From the NCBI GenBank assembly GCA_003993805.1, contig RSEF01000001.1:59716773-59780772 (forward strand): a stretch of DNA of 64,000 bases. Reading direction: 5' to 3'. Made by a program: the position numbers and the translations under genes. Shown here piece by piece: positions 11,961-22,292 of this stretch (position 1 is the stretch's first letter; every line of letters starts with the position of its first letter). The notes below the pieces were generated by a model that saw only the letters and a program-made list of their open reading frames with translations, made no database searches and was not told the DNA's origin. Source of the DNA: Himantopus leucocephalus (lineage: Eukaryota; Chordata; Aves; Charadriiformes; Recurvirostridae).

Positions 11961-13087
11961 TGGAGTTGTTCCAAACCCGAGCTCTAAGTCCCAATATATA
12001 TCCTCTTACCAGCAGGTTCCCAAAGAAGAAGAATAGCTTACAACTGTATTATAAAACCCAGCTGTTTAAAAAACTCAGATAATTCACCCTACCCCCAAAT
12101 CTAAGGATAACAGCCCAAATAACTTTTTTTTTTCCACTGGTGTCAATGCACAATAGACAGAGATACCCAGGAATACACTGTGTAGCTTACAAGTGAACTT
12201 TTAAACCCATTTCTCTGCTTTGTTATACAAACTAAACACAGCTATTACACTACAACATTACCTGCTATCGAGTTATCCCAATGAAAATTGGCATAGAACA
12301 GCAGATGAACAGATTCTCTTTCATGTGAAAGGCCTTATATGAAGCAAGAATAAATGTTAACTCCTTGTTTGAATATTGAAGATCTTTTCCCAGCTTTAGC
12401 AAACAGGGAAAATGCCAGTAGCAACTGAAAGCCAAAGTCTTAATTTTATTTTTCATTTTTATTTTGGAGACATTACTTACCTCATTGTTAGTCTCATATG
12501 CTAGTTTAGGATTCCTGCTCCCTGCAGGATAATAAATGCGTTCAAGGCAATAAATATCAAAAAAGAGGAGCAGACACATGTTTTATAAGGAAACTTCATG
12601 CTTAATTGAGGTTTTTCTGTGTCAGTAGAAATCAGGATTGAGACTTTTACACAGCCCACCAAATAATGATCAGATTGAAGAAAGATGGCAAGAAAATGAT
12701 GGATTTGCCGATCACTGGAACAGTTGGACAGGAAGCTGAAAGGCTCATTAAACACATTTCTCCAGAGAAAGGTGCAAACACTTTACAAGCACCAGGGTTT
12801 CCAGATAATTAATGTGTCTTTTTTTGAGGAAATTCTCAGTACATTATTTAAATGCACCAAGAACGTACACTACAGCATGCTTCCCTGGCTCCTCATGCAG
12901 GAACTGGAGAGCACCAACCATTACCCAGCTGTGTCTGTTCACTTGTGTACTGTGAAAAGGTTTAATGAGCCACAAAGTGTATTTTGCTCTCTTCATGGAT
13001 CACGGAAGCAAAAGTCCTGGGGGTAAAATGGCTTGTGTTGTTTCTGCTGCTGTGAATTGCACCCTCAGGGGTACACTTTCAGTGCAA
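11961..13087. other. Noncoding DNA, nothing recognised
   Basis: The open frames at 12265-12579, 12501-12755 (minus) and 12724-13026 (plus) are 84-104 codons, with no recognisable motif and mutual overlap. T10 occurs near 12124. Confidence 0.5.
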
Positions 13088-13165
13088 TGCATGTGGATTT
13101 GGCTGCTTGAGTCCCATTGATGTTGATGGGACTCATGCAGCTAAAACCCCACGAAGTGCTTGAAA
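13088..13165. repeat. Possible ancient palindromic DNA-repeat remnant
   Basis: GAGTCCCAT and ATGGGACTC (about 13108-13133) form a 9-bp perfect inverted repeat around an 8-base loop. CATGCAGCTAAAACCCCAC and GAAGTGCTTG follow. The pattern of a near-palindromic CCCATTGA/TGATGGG core followed by a CATG..TAA..AAGTGCTT stretch resembles an old interspersed repeat I associate with bird, turtle and crocodile genomes. I cannot name the family with confidence, and the borders are approximate. Confidence 0.35.
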
Positions 13166-14927
13166 ATGTGTCCCTCGGTGTCTGTAAAGCGTCCTTGTCT
13201 TTTCAAATAAAATTGACTGAGCTGGTCTGATCGTGGTGCTCCTTCTCAGCAAGGTCTGCAGTATTTGTGCAAATTTGCAAGCAAGAGAGCACAGAAATGC
13301 ATGGAAATTCATGCTGCATCTCCCTCCCCACACATACTTTCAAAGAACTGAACTGCCCAGGCTTTTAGGTCAATGTGGTAACAAATGGTATAAAAAGTGT
13401 TAGGAGATAATGCCTGTCAAGTTCCTTCATATAGGCCAAATTCCTGTGGCTGGTCAGTACAAGTGTCACTCACACGGGGTACTGCATGAGTACTGCTCCA
13501 GAGGACCACAGAAAATATGAGCAGAGACATGATAACATTCCCACTCTCTCCTCCATATCATGGGGCTGGGAGGTGGGGGAGTGGCTAGGGAGCAGTAAAA
13601 TCTGTTGTTTCACAACAGAATCAGCATAACTGAAAAGACTGCAGGAACCTGAATTTGAGTAAACCCATTTATATTTGCAAATTAAATTAAATTAGTTGGA
13701 ATTAAAATAGTTGGAATTAAAGTCTAACTATTTGACCCCTTTCCAGTTTTTTTCTGATACCCTGTAATATCCAGGATACGATCAATAATATTTTCAGTGC
13801 TGGTTGTGTGTTACTTCAAAGGGCTGACTAAGAGACATGTATGAGCTGCTTAACATGGTCCCAGCTATGTGAGTCCATCCTGTGTCTTTGATCAATTTAA
13901 GGTTCTCATACAGCGCTAAGACCTTAAAGTGGTTGGAAACATATAAGGTTTCAAAAAATCACATTTGAGGGAAGAGTAAGGAAGGTAGAGAAGGAGGAAG
14001 AGACCATGATGCTGGTATTACGGTTGGGGTTTTTTTAATCTGTCCATTTATCAAGTAATATGCATAGAAATATCCACATGGGGTACAAAGAGTATGGAAA
14101 TGCCTGCTTAAGCCTTTAGTGAAACAACTCATTAGTACACTACTAGTGTCTATTATAGTTATAAGGAGTTGTCTCTGAACCCACTGGAGCAATATAATTA
14201 GACATTAAAGCTAGAAGGGACTGTTTTTGGAAGAACATAGGCAAGATCTTTTTAAAGGGGAAGGAAAGCACCTGAAAAGGAATTTTTTTAGGCTGATTCT
14301 AAGGGATCAGAGGGGGTATCTCAGTTCTCCATGCCACTAGAGAAGAAAGGTCACAGGACAATGCAGTGGAGGAGAGAGGCAGAGAGACTGGAAAACTCAT
14401 TAGGGTCTCAGTTCACCTACATGGGATGTCACGGATGTTTCTATCACCCGCCTCCTTCCTCTTTTGCTCTCCTCCTGTTCTAGCTTTGTTGGACTTCCTA
14501 CATAGCACAAGCCACAGAATAGCAGCCAGCAGAGCTGTAATTTCCCATTGAGCCAGGCTCAGAGCACGTATGTTAGTCATCCAGGCTGAGTTTAAATATT
14601 TGAAGCGAAGGAAAATCTACTTCTTTCATAGACAGAAAGGCATACTACAGCTTCAGGAGACATTTGTCTATTTTCAGCTCTCAGCAAGTGAATCTTGGTG
14701 CACTTGCTCTGCTGCATTAAATATTCCCTCTCCACCAGGATAAAGCATAACAACATGTTACCTTGGACAGATACAGGATTGATTCTCCACAACTCTACAC
14801 CGCTTTGGCAAGGCAAAAGGATCTTTAAAAGGGTGCATGACTATATTCTACCTATTTTAAGGGCCTTTTATAACGTAAAAGCTAGTGCAGTGTTAATGAG
14901 AGCTCAACCTGAACATACATTCAGCCG
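13166..14927. other. Noncoding DNA, nothing recognised
   Basis: Single-copy sequence. A short AAATTAAATTAAATTAG and GTTGGAATTAAA duplication lies near 13680-13725. No frame longer than 77 codons lies wholly inside it, and none is recognisable. Confidence 0.5.
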
Positions 14928-15152
14928 TGGAAGGAAGAGGGGCCCAAGAAAACCAGTTAATATTCAATGGTCACCTGCTCCAAGCTCAGGAGCAATGCAT
15001 ACTGACAAAGAGAAAGTCAGGCAAAAACACCAGGAGGCCTGCATGGATGAAGAAGGAGCTCTTGGACAAACTCAAACACAAAAAGGAAGCCTACGGAGGG
15101 AGAAAGCATGGACAGGTAGCCTGGGAGGAATACAGAGAAATTGTCTGAGCAG
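14928..15152 (+). mobile_element. CR1 ORF2 fragment (endonuclease-RT linker)
   Basis: The plus-strand translation reads [20 protein letters not shown], followed by [17 protein letters not shown] and HKKEAYGG. This is the linker of CR1 ORF2 between the endonuclease and the reverse transcriptase. The same stretch appears at about 59309-59525 in the CR1 near 59 kb (GRGAQESWIIFKDHLLQAQE), with high nucleotide similarity by eye, so the two copies belong to related subfamilies. The fragment begins abruptly at about 14928. A frame that opens further upstream (14695) reaches it through unrelated sequence. It reaches a stop (TGA, about 15146) and then runs straight into a 10-N gap, so its true 3' extent is unknown. 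No catalytic residues are present. Confidence 0.85.
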
Positions 15153-15162
15153 NNNNNNNNNN
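15153..15162. other. Assembly gap (10 N)
   Basis: Ten consecutive N bases directly follow the CR1 linker fragment. In the related copy the matching position (near 59525) continues with more CR1 sequence. Here the sequence after the gap is not recognisable CR1. The gap probably hides more of the element and the round size is likely a placeholder. Confidence 0.95.
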
Positions 15163-15545
15163 AGTTAGAAGAGGCCCAGCTAAGAAGCAAAGTTACTGAG
15201 CAATATTGGTCCTGTTTTACCTGAAACTAGGACATTAGAGAAAAAAGTTAACAACCACTAAGTGGCACATGGTTAAAGAGGTAGCTTATGAAAGTAAATA
15301 GTTTCTTAAAAAAAAAGCCTTGCAGAAACACTGCAGAGAGAGCCGGAGGCCAAAATGGCACATTTCTAGTGTCGCTCTTACAATACCTAAACCAGCTTAA
15401 TTAGTGATGCACAGTAATTGCTGTTTAAAGAGTGACATTACATTGTCTGTAAAATACATTAGTAAATTGCAGGGAAGATTAAATGAAAGTAATTGCATCT
15501 TAAATGTATATATATACTTTTTAAGCATTGTAATTCTAGATAGTA
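15163..15545. other. Noncoding DNA between gap and pentamer array
   Basis: No recognisable gene or repeat body. A9 occurs near 15309. Whether this belongs directly next to the CR1 fragment depends on the gap. Confidence 0.5.
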
Positions 15546-15640
15546 TGGAATGGAATGGAATGGAATGGAATGGAATGGAATGGAATGGAATGGAATGGAA
15601 TGGAATGGAGTGGAATGGAGTGGAGTGGAGTGGAATAGAA
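15546..15640. repeat. (TGGAA)n pentanucleotide array, 19 units
   Basis: Nineteen tandem 5-bp units. The first twelve are pure TGGAA. The last seven mix TGGAG and TGGAA and end in TAGAA, so variant units are confined to the right side. The unit is the same as the GGAAT unit of human satellite II/III, but here it is a short interstitial microsatellite. The open frames over it (reading WNGME or HSIPF repeats) simply reflect its lack of stop codons and are not genes. Confidence 0.97.
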
Positions 15641-16392
15641 TCCTGGAAATATCTTCAAAAAAGCTATGAAGTTTGAAGGCAAAAGTAGGAAAAGAGCTAC
15701 TGAAGTGCAGGGAAAAGTATGGTGAAGAAGACACAACGATTCAGGACTTCTTTCCAACAAGACAAGCTCACCATAAACAGTGTACTAGCAAATGTCCTTT
15801 GGTGGATTGGTAAGGAATGGTGAGGAAATCCTGCATGCTCTCTGTGTCTCTGCAACGTTCATGCAGAGGGAAACAAAAGCCATTCTTTCACCTCTGGCAT
15901 CCCCACAACCAAAGGAATGTATATGGTATAAATGCCCTTATTTACACAGTCTGAATGTACAGATGAATTTTGGCACCAACCTACAAATTGACAAGAGCAG
16001 TACCTTCCTTACTCTTTCAGGATTCCCAATATTAAATCCTAAAGGAAAAAGAGACTTTCCAGGGGGTTAGATAAGGTCTGAACATCTTCCCACAAAGTGA
16101 GGTAGGCAAATAACTCTCAGAAAGGTTAAAGTTACAAATGAGCTCTGAAAGTTTTACGCCAGGGCTGAAGCGTGTTCTGTTTCCCTTATAAACATGGTCA
16201 ATAGGTGTCTTTAACAGAGGAGCTGAGCACGTTGGTTTCAGTGGGACAGGGGGATGTGACGGTGATAGCAGCAATGGTCTATTTTCCCAGTTTGGAAGAG
16301 TCATTGTTTGTCTGCCTGTGCTTTGGGCACAGGTCCAAGTGTTCTAGGTCTAAAAATGACCAACCTTTCCACCACATCAGTGTAACCTCAGC
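15641..16392. other. Noncoding DNA left of the CR1 pair
   Basis: No gene recognised. Frames at 15792-16070 (plus) and 16032-16304 (minus) are about 90 codons each, with no family motif. Recognisable CR1 similarity begins only at about 16470, so the 3' end of the neighbouring element is missing or too decayed to see. Confidence 0.45.
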
Positions 16393-17108
16393 TCACTTGT
16401 TTTTCAAAGCCTGTCTTATTTTCGTGGTGGTCTGTTGGCACCGTCCATCCCAAAATATGGCTCTGGTTACACTGTGTTTAATACACCCCAGGATGCGGTT
16501 TGCCCTCTTGGCTGCCAGGACACACTGCTGGCTCTTGTTGACCCTCCTGCCGACCAGCACCCCCAGACTCCTTTCTGCAGGGCTGCTCTCCAGCCACTCC
16601 TCTCCCAGTTCAGAGTTGTGTCTGGCATTATTCTGTCCAAGTGGCAGAATACAGCATTTGTTCTTTTTCAATTTCATGCCATTGATGATTGCCCAATGCT
16701 CCAATCTCTCCAGATCCCTCTTGTCCTTTGGGAGAATCAACAGCACTTCCCAGTCTGGTATCATCAGCAAACTTACTAACCATGCATTGAACTCCTGCAT
16801 CCAGATCATTGATACAAATATTGAACAGAACTTGCCCTAGAATTGAGCCCTGAGGAACAGCACCAGTGACCAGTCACCAGCCAGATGTAGCCTTGCTCAC
16901 TGCAACCTTTTGACCCCTGCCATTCAGGCAGTTCTCCAGCCAGCACACCATGAACCTGCTCATACCACAGTTGAACATCCTATCCAGAAGGAAGCTGGGA
17001 GGGACAGTACGAAAAGCCTTAATAAAATCCAGAAAAACTACATCGACCGCCTTCCCTTCCTCCACTAGGCAGGTGACCTTATCATAGAAGGATATCAAAT
17101 TAGAGAGG
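16393..17108 (-). mobile_element. CR1 reverse-transcriptase fragment, truncated at both ends
   Basis: Read on the minus strand from 17108 downward, this is the central part of CR1 ORF2. It starts at LISFYDKVTCLVEEGKAVD, runs through RT motif A (VVFLDFIKAFRTV), motif B (PQGSILG, about 16850) and motif C ([10 protein letters not shown], about 16760), and ends near HILGCIK-type sequence at about 16470. The catalytic aspartates of motifs A and C are present, but the normally conserved D of KAFDTV is R. At least two frame changes break the reading frame, one between motif A and motif B (near 16874) and one just after FADD (near 16740). No CR1 3' end follows. It directly abuts the 3' terminus of the next element, and which one inserted first is not certain. 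Confidence 0.85.
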
Positions 17109-18513
17109 ACTTTTCATAGAATCAGAGTCATGGAATCATAGAATGGTTTGGATTGGAAAGGACCTTTAAAGGTCATCTAGTCCAACCCTTCTGCAATAAG
17201 CAGGGACATCCTCAACTAAATCAGGTTGCTCAGAGCCCCATCCAACCTGATCTTGAATGTTAACAAGGATGGGGCTTCTACAACCTCTCTGGGCAACGTG
17301 TTCCTGTGTTTCACCACCCTCATTGTAAAAAATTTCTTCCTTATATCTAGTCTACATATTCCCCCTTTTAGTTTAAAACCATTACCCCTTGTCCTATTGC
17401 TACAGGCCCCATCTTTCTTATAAGACCCCTTTAAGTACTGAAAGGCCACAAAAAGGTCTCCCCGGAGCCTTCTCTTCTCCAGGATGAACAACCCCAACTC
17501 TTTCAGCCCTTTCTCATAGGATAGGTATTCCAGCCCTCTGATCATCTTTGTGACCCTCCTCTGGACCTGTTCCAACAGGTCCGTGTCTGTCCTGTACTGA
17601 GGACTCCAGAGCTGAAGGCAGTACTCCAGGTGGGGTTTCACCAGGGTGGAATAGAGGAGCAGAATCATCTCACTCAACCTGCTGGCCATGCTTCTTTTGA
17701 TGCAGCCCAGGATATGGTTGGCCTTCTGGGCTGTGAGAACACATTGCCAGCTCATGTCCAGCTTCTCATCCACCAGTACCCGCAAGTCCATCTCTGCAGA
17801 GCTGCTCTCACTCCGTTCATTCCCCAGCCTGTATTGATACTGGGGGTTGCCCCAACCTAGGTGCAGTGCCCTGTACTTGGTCTTGTTGAACCTCACGAGG
17901 TTTACACAGTCCCACTTCTTGAGCTTGTCCAGGCCCCTCTGAATGACATCCCATCCCTCAGTCCTGTCATCCGTACCACTCAGCTTGGTGGCATCTGCAA
18001 ATTTGCTGAGGGTGCACTCAATCCCACTGCCTAAGTCATGAATGAAGAAATTAAACAGTACTGGTTCCAACACAGACCCCTGAGGGATACCACTTGTCAC
18101 TGGTCTCCATCTGGAGATCGAGCTGTTGACTACTCTCTGAATGCAACTATCCGGCCAATTCCTTATCTGCTGAATGGTCCATCCGTCAAATACATATCTT
18201 TCCAATTTAGAAAAAACAATGTTGTGGGGGACTGTGTCAAAGGTCTTATATCCATAGCTCTTCCCTTGTACACTGATGTAGTCACTCCATCATAGAAAGC
18301 CATTAGGTTGGTCAGGCAACACTTGCCCTTGGTGAAGCCGTGCTGGCTGTCTCAAATCAGTTCCCTTGTGATCACTGCGGCCAAGACAGCCACCTACCAT
18401 TGCAACTCCCACAAGTCCTCTATTCACAAATAACAAGTCTAGGAGGGCATCTTTCCTAGCTGTCTCACTGAGTACTTGTGACAAGAAATTATCTTCCACA
18501 AACTTCAGGAATT
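17109..18513 (-). mobile_element. CR1 element with intact 3' end, internally deleted
   Basis: The 3' terminus lies at about 17113-17147, where TCATAGAATC, TCATGGAATC and ATAGAATGG form the short CR1 terminal repeats. The usual TTGGAAAGGACC and TCATCTAGTCCAACCC follow. Upstream on the minus strand come the 3' UTR, the ORF2 stop (17216-17218) and most of the reverse transcriptase to about 18310. A piece of the endonuclease C-terminus follows at 18350-18500 (DNFLSQVL, then LLDLLFVNRGLVG, then GGCLGRSDHK). The linker between endonuclease and RT is almost wholly missing, so the copy is internally deleted as well as 5'-truncated. It is non-autonomous and dead. Confidence 0.9.
17216..18205 (-). pseudogene. 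CR1 ORF2 reverse-transcriptase pseudogene, 329 codons open
   Basis: This is the longest open frame in the window. The protein would be the palm, thumb and C-terminal part of a CR1 reverse transcriptase, which copies the element's RNA into DNA at a nicked target. Motif B is seen as [11 protein letters not shown] (residues 38-48). Motif C reads [11 protein letters not shown]: the second catalytic aspartate (residue 72, codon 17990-17992) is alanine, which should abolish polymerisation. The thumb region follows, with [25 protein letters not shown] and [16 protein letters not shown]. The natural C-terminus DGALSNLI ends at a TAG. The start at 18205 is simply the first methionine after a frame break. 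Just upstream, about five codons around motif A (the VxLDF aspartate) are deleted, joining GRAMDI to TFDTVPHN in another frame. The long open frame is therefore a relic, not a functional gene. Confidence 0.9.
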
Positions 18514-21500
18514 ATAGATCACTTATTCATAGAAGTAGGTTTATTTTTAATTCCATCCTGTGTTTCAATTATTTATAATGACATATATTATTAATTCCGT
18601 AACTTATCAGGTGACACATTATGAGGTGGGTCATCTGCTCTCCCAAATTGTTTTTTCAATCTACACAAATAAAAAAGTCTTACTTGAACATACCCCATCA
18701 GGTTCAGCAGCAAATATGTAATGCAGATTTGAATTCCACTACTACTTTGTTGATCTGCTTTCCACTGAATTTTCCATTCATCATCTGTTCATATAGCTCC
18801 TTCCAATGGGAATAAAGAAGCATTACATATGAAGGGACTTCAAAAGCATCTGAACTTTTAAAGGTCTCATTCTATGTGTCCAAACAGAAGTTGACTCTTC
18901 ACTGTCCTTGGTATACCTCTATGCTTTCTCGTTCAAAATCCCCATGCCAGGGTCAGGGGATAAAGAGAAGACACCTAGGAACACTTATTTAAAGTTTCCC
19001 TATAAAAATTACTTTTACTTTTCAAAATCTGCCCAGCCTTACAACCCTGTCCAGATGAGAAGCAAACTCTGTATGGTGAACTGAAGTCTACTAACAATAG
19101 GTTTGTTTTCTCAGTTATCCTCTGAGGGGTCTTACCAGTAAACTATAGGAGTCTAGCATTCCTCAAACAAAATGCTAAAAGCTACTGCCCACAGCCTCCT
19201 CAGAAAAAGTATTTTCTCAGGAGCCTGGGGACTAAGGTTGAGTTCTATTTTAGAGCAGGAACTTGGACTTGTATTTCTTGCTTCCAATGAAGTCAAAAAC
19301 TGAAGTAAAAATGAAGGAACAGCTAGCTAATACAGAGTCAGACTGTGAAACTGGTCGCTGCTGGGTTAATTCGGCCCCTCTGTGAAATTTTCTCCTCCAG
19401 GAGAAGCATGCCATAGGGAGCTGCTCTCTGTCTTCTGCTCCAAGCAGACACCTTTTAGTGAGTCCCCACTTTAAAGCTCTCTGTCTTTTCAGGCACAGTA
19501 AGAATGGTAAGCTCTCTCCATGGACCAGTTGTTTAGATCTTCAGCTATGAAACTTCTTCTATCCCACATCCCACTGTGTTTATGCATGGATTTAGGGCAT
19601 TTACCTTGTTTTGGGAGCAGCTTCTCCTCTGCTCACAAAAGGACCAGAGAACTACCTGTTCAGAATAAGAGCAACATGAGATTGATTGTTAAAAGGGAAA
19701 CATATTTCACCAGCAGACATTACTTGAAAGGCACACAGAAGGTAACAATTGTTAACTAAAGAATGCATTCAAGGTTAGAACTGAAGCTGTGTCAATAATT
19801 GATTTTGAAGTTTAATAGCCAAAACCAAACTCTTTCCCAAATTCATGTCCACTTTCTCACTCATTCAGAAAGAGAATTTTAACAGAAGTCTCTCATCTTC
19901 CAGAAGAATACTTCAGTCATCTCATGGGCTATGCAGTATTCATAAGTATTATTTCCTCTCCCTTTTCTTCTCTTCCATTCTGCAGAAAACAGATAAATAT
20001 TCACTCAACCAGAGAACATGTAGCTGTTCATGAGAAATCTGCATGGCACTCCCTGAACACAGTGTTAGGGTCTCATGTAAACTGTACATGTGGAGAAGCA
20101 GGAAAAGGCAACAGCAAATTGCACTATTTGCTATTAAAGTTTATGTATAAAGTAAGATGGTCTGTTTTGCACTACCCTCATAATAGTTTCATTTTTACTA
20201 CAAGAATAAAAGGGGAGGGGGGGAGGGACGGCTTTCTTCACTATTTCTGTCATTTTTATGTCCTTATCCACAGAGCCATATTTCACTCTTTCCCTGCTCA
20301 TGCTATATTGTACATTTATGCATAATGTGTCACAAGGTCTTTATTTGACTTTTTATTCCTTCAACCACATCTTTAATGTTAAAAGGCGTTTTTCTTTGCA
20401 AGGATAGCAAAAAAAAGAAAAAAGCAAGTTTAAGATCCTAATCCAAATCATTTTAGAAATTGAATGCAAAGGAGAAGCAGCAAAGAGAACGGAAGTGATT
20501 TTTCAACTGACCAGAAACAAGGTAAGTTTGAATACTGTTGTCCTTACCCAAGATTTATCAGTTTGGCTCCATCAGCTTTAGTAGAGGTAGATCACTTGTA
20601 CAACCTAAATAACATTAATAGGCCTTTTTAATTTTTCTAAAGTTCTTGGAGAGTCATGCCTTGACCCAAGGTGCGGACAGTCACCTTTCAGATCTTTTAT
20701 TTTAGGATAAGAGGGAAGGAATAATATGTAATGCAAATAACAGTTGTAATTTTTATTTATAGTTGCAAATAGATTTCATTGCTGACTATGAAGTGGTTAA
20801 TGCTGAGCTGGGATATTGTACTATGCTTGTACACTTTATTGAAACTATCAGTAGTACATAAGACTTATTGTTAGAATTATTCACAGAAGTAAAAAAGCAA
20901 TTTCAAATTTTTAGCAAGGAAAGGATTACCACAGACATAAGAATTCTGAGACTAATACAGACTTCACTGCTTGATACAAGAAGAAACTGCCTTAGGCAGA
21001 TTCATGTAATTTAACTCAACACATCCATTATCTATAGAAGAGTTTGATCTTGATATTGGTGAATGGAATTTGCAATATTTACATTACTCGGCAACTAAAA
21101 GAGCAAATCTGTTTTCATGCTTTTACTAACTGTCAGACACTCCCTTGCTCAATAAAAATACGATGAAGTTAATTTATCAAAGTACCCGCCAAAACAAAAT
21201 CCAAAGAAAAACTAAAAACTTATAAAATTATTAGTATTCACCCAAGAATAATTTTAAAACTAATGCAATGAATTTTTGGAATTTCTGAATCTATCTTACT
21301 TCATGCAAAATCTATCAAATACTGCTATAAAGAAAATACAAACTATAATGTCTAGTACAAGATCACAAATAACAGGAACTAATTTTGAAAGGATAATACT
21401 GAACTCAATACATTAGAGATACTCAGCCTAAATATATATTTCTTCCATTTAATTTTGCAAACAAACAAACATGTAGTTTACTAAATATTTTGAAAGATCC

Positions 21501-21950
21501 AGTCTTGGCCCTTCGGTACTTCAGCATATTTTGAAAAACAGGTCACAATTTTCAAATATAGATGCATAAATATAGAGTTTTATATCTATACTTAGGCTCA
21601 CAGATAAAGTGTATTTTTAAGGTTGGTATTTTCTTTTATTTCAACAGAGTTGGCAAATCAGTTCAGTACCTAAAAATCAAGGTATTTATTTTATATTCTT
21701 TAAATATGAAGAGATGCTCCCATCTTTGCAAATACTAATAGGTAGCATATTCTGAGGTATTTTAATACAGATCCATCTGACCTTAATAAAAATTGAGATA
21801 CCACAGGATCATAACTCCCTCCCTGTTCTACTGAACAGCAATTCTGTGATAGTTTTACAGCAGCTACCTGAAACAGTACTTGCACTTTAATTCACCTCAC
21901 AGATTCTGCATAGCTTAAGGGCTCCTTTTTACAGGACCTGAATCCAAAGA

Positions 21951-21980
21951 CAACAGAAGTCAACAGAAGTCAACAGAAAC
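21951..21980. repeat. (CAACAGAAGT)3 short tandem repeat
   Basis: Two perfect 10-bp units are followed by a third that differs at its last bases (CAACAGAAAC). Confidence 0.85.
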
Positions 21981-22254
21981 CTTCTCCTTCACTTTAACAG
22001 ATATGAATTCATAAAAGTCTTTCTTTTTTTCCTTTTTGCTATTTTGCCTGGTATCTATGTTTTTTTACTATAACCATTTATAACACTAACAAATTTAGTA
22101 AGCACTGTACAGTCTCCACACTGTTGAGAGAGGCAGTCTATAGGACAAATGCATTATTGAAACAAGCATTTTCATAAATTAGAATGATGACTTTTTATGA
22201 AACTATGAGCCACACTGCTATTACTATTAATTACAAATATTCAGAAAAAAGGTG

Positions 22255-22292
22255 CAAAAATATATTATATTGTATATGTTATATATTATATC
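22255..22292. repeat. AT-rich low-complexity tract
   Basis: A TATAT-rich stretch composed almost wholly of A and T with partial palindromic character. It is unremarkable apart from low complexity. Confidence 0.7.

Noticed and set aside
15404..15760. Frames encoding WNGME or HSIPF repeat peptides
   Set aside because: They are produced by the stop-free (TGGAA)n microsatellite, not by a repeat-protein gene.
16205..16840. 211-codon plus-strand open frame
   Set aside because: It lies largely antisense to the CR1 reverse-transcriptase fragment and has no recognisable protein motif.
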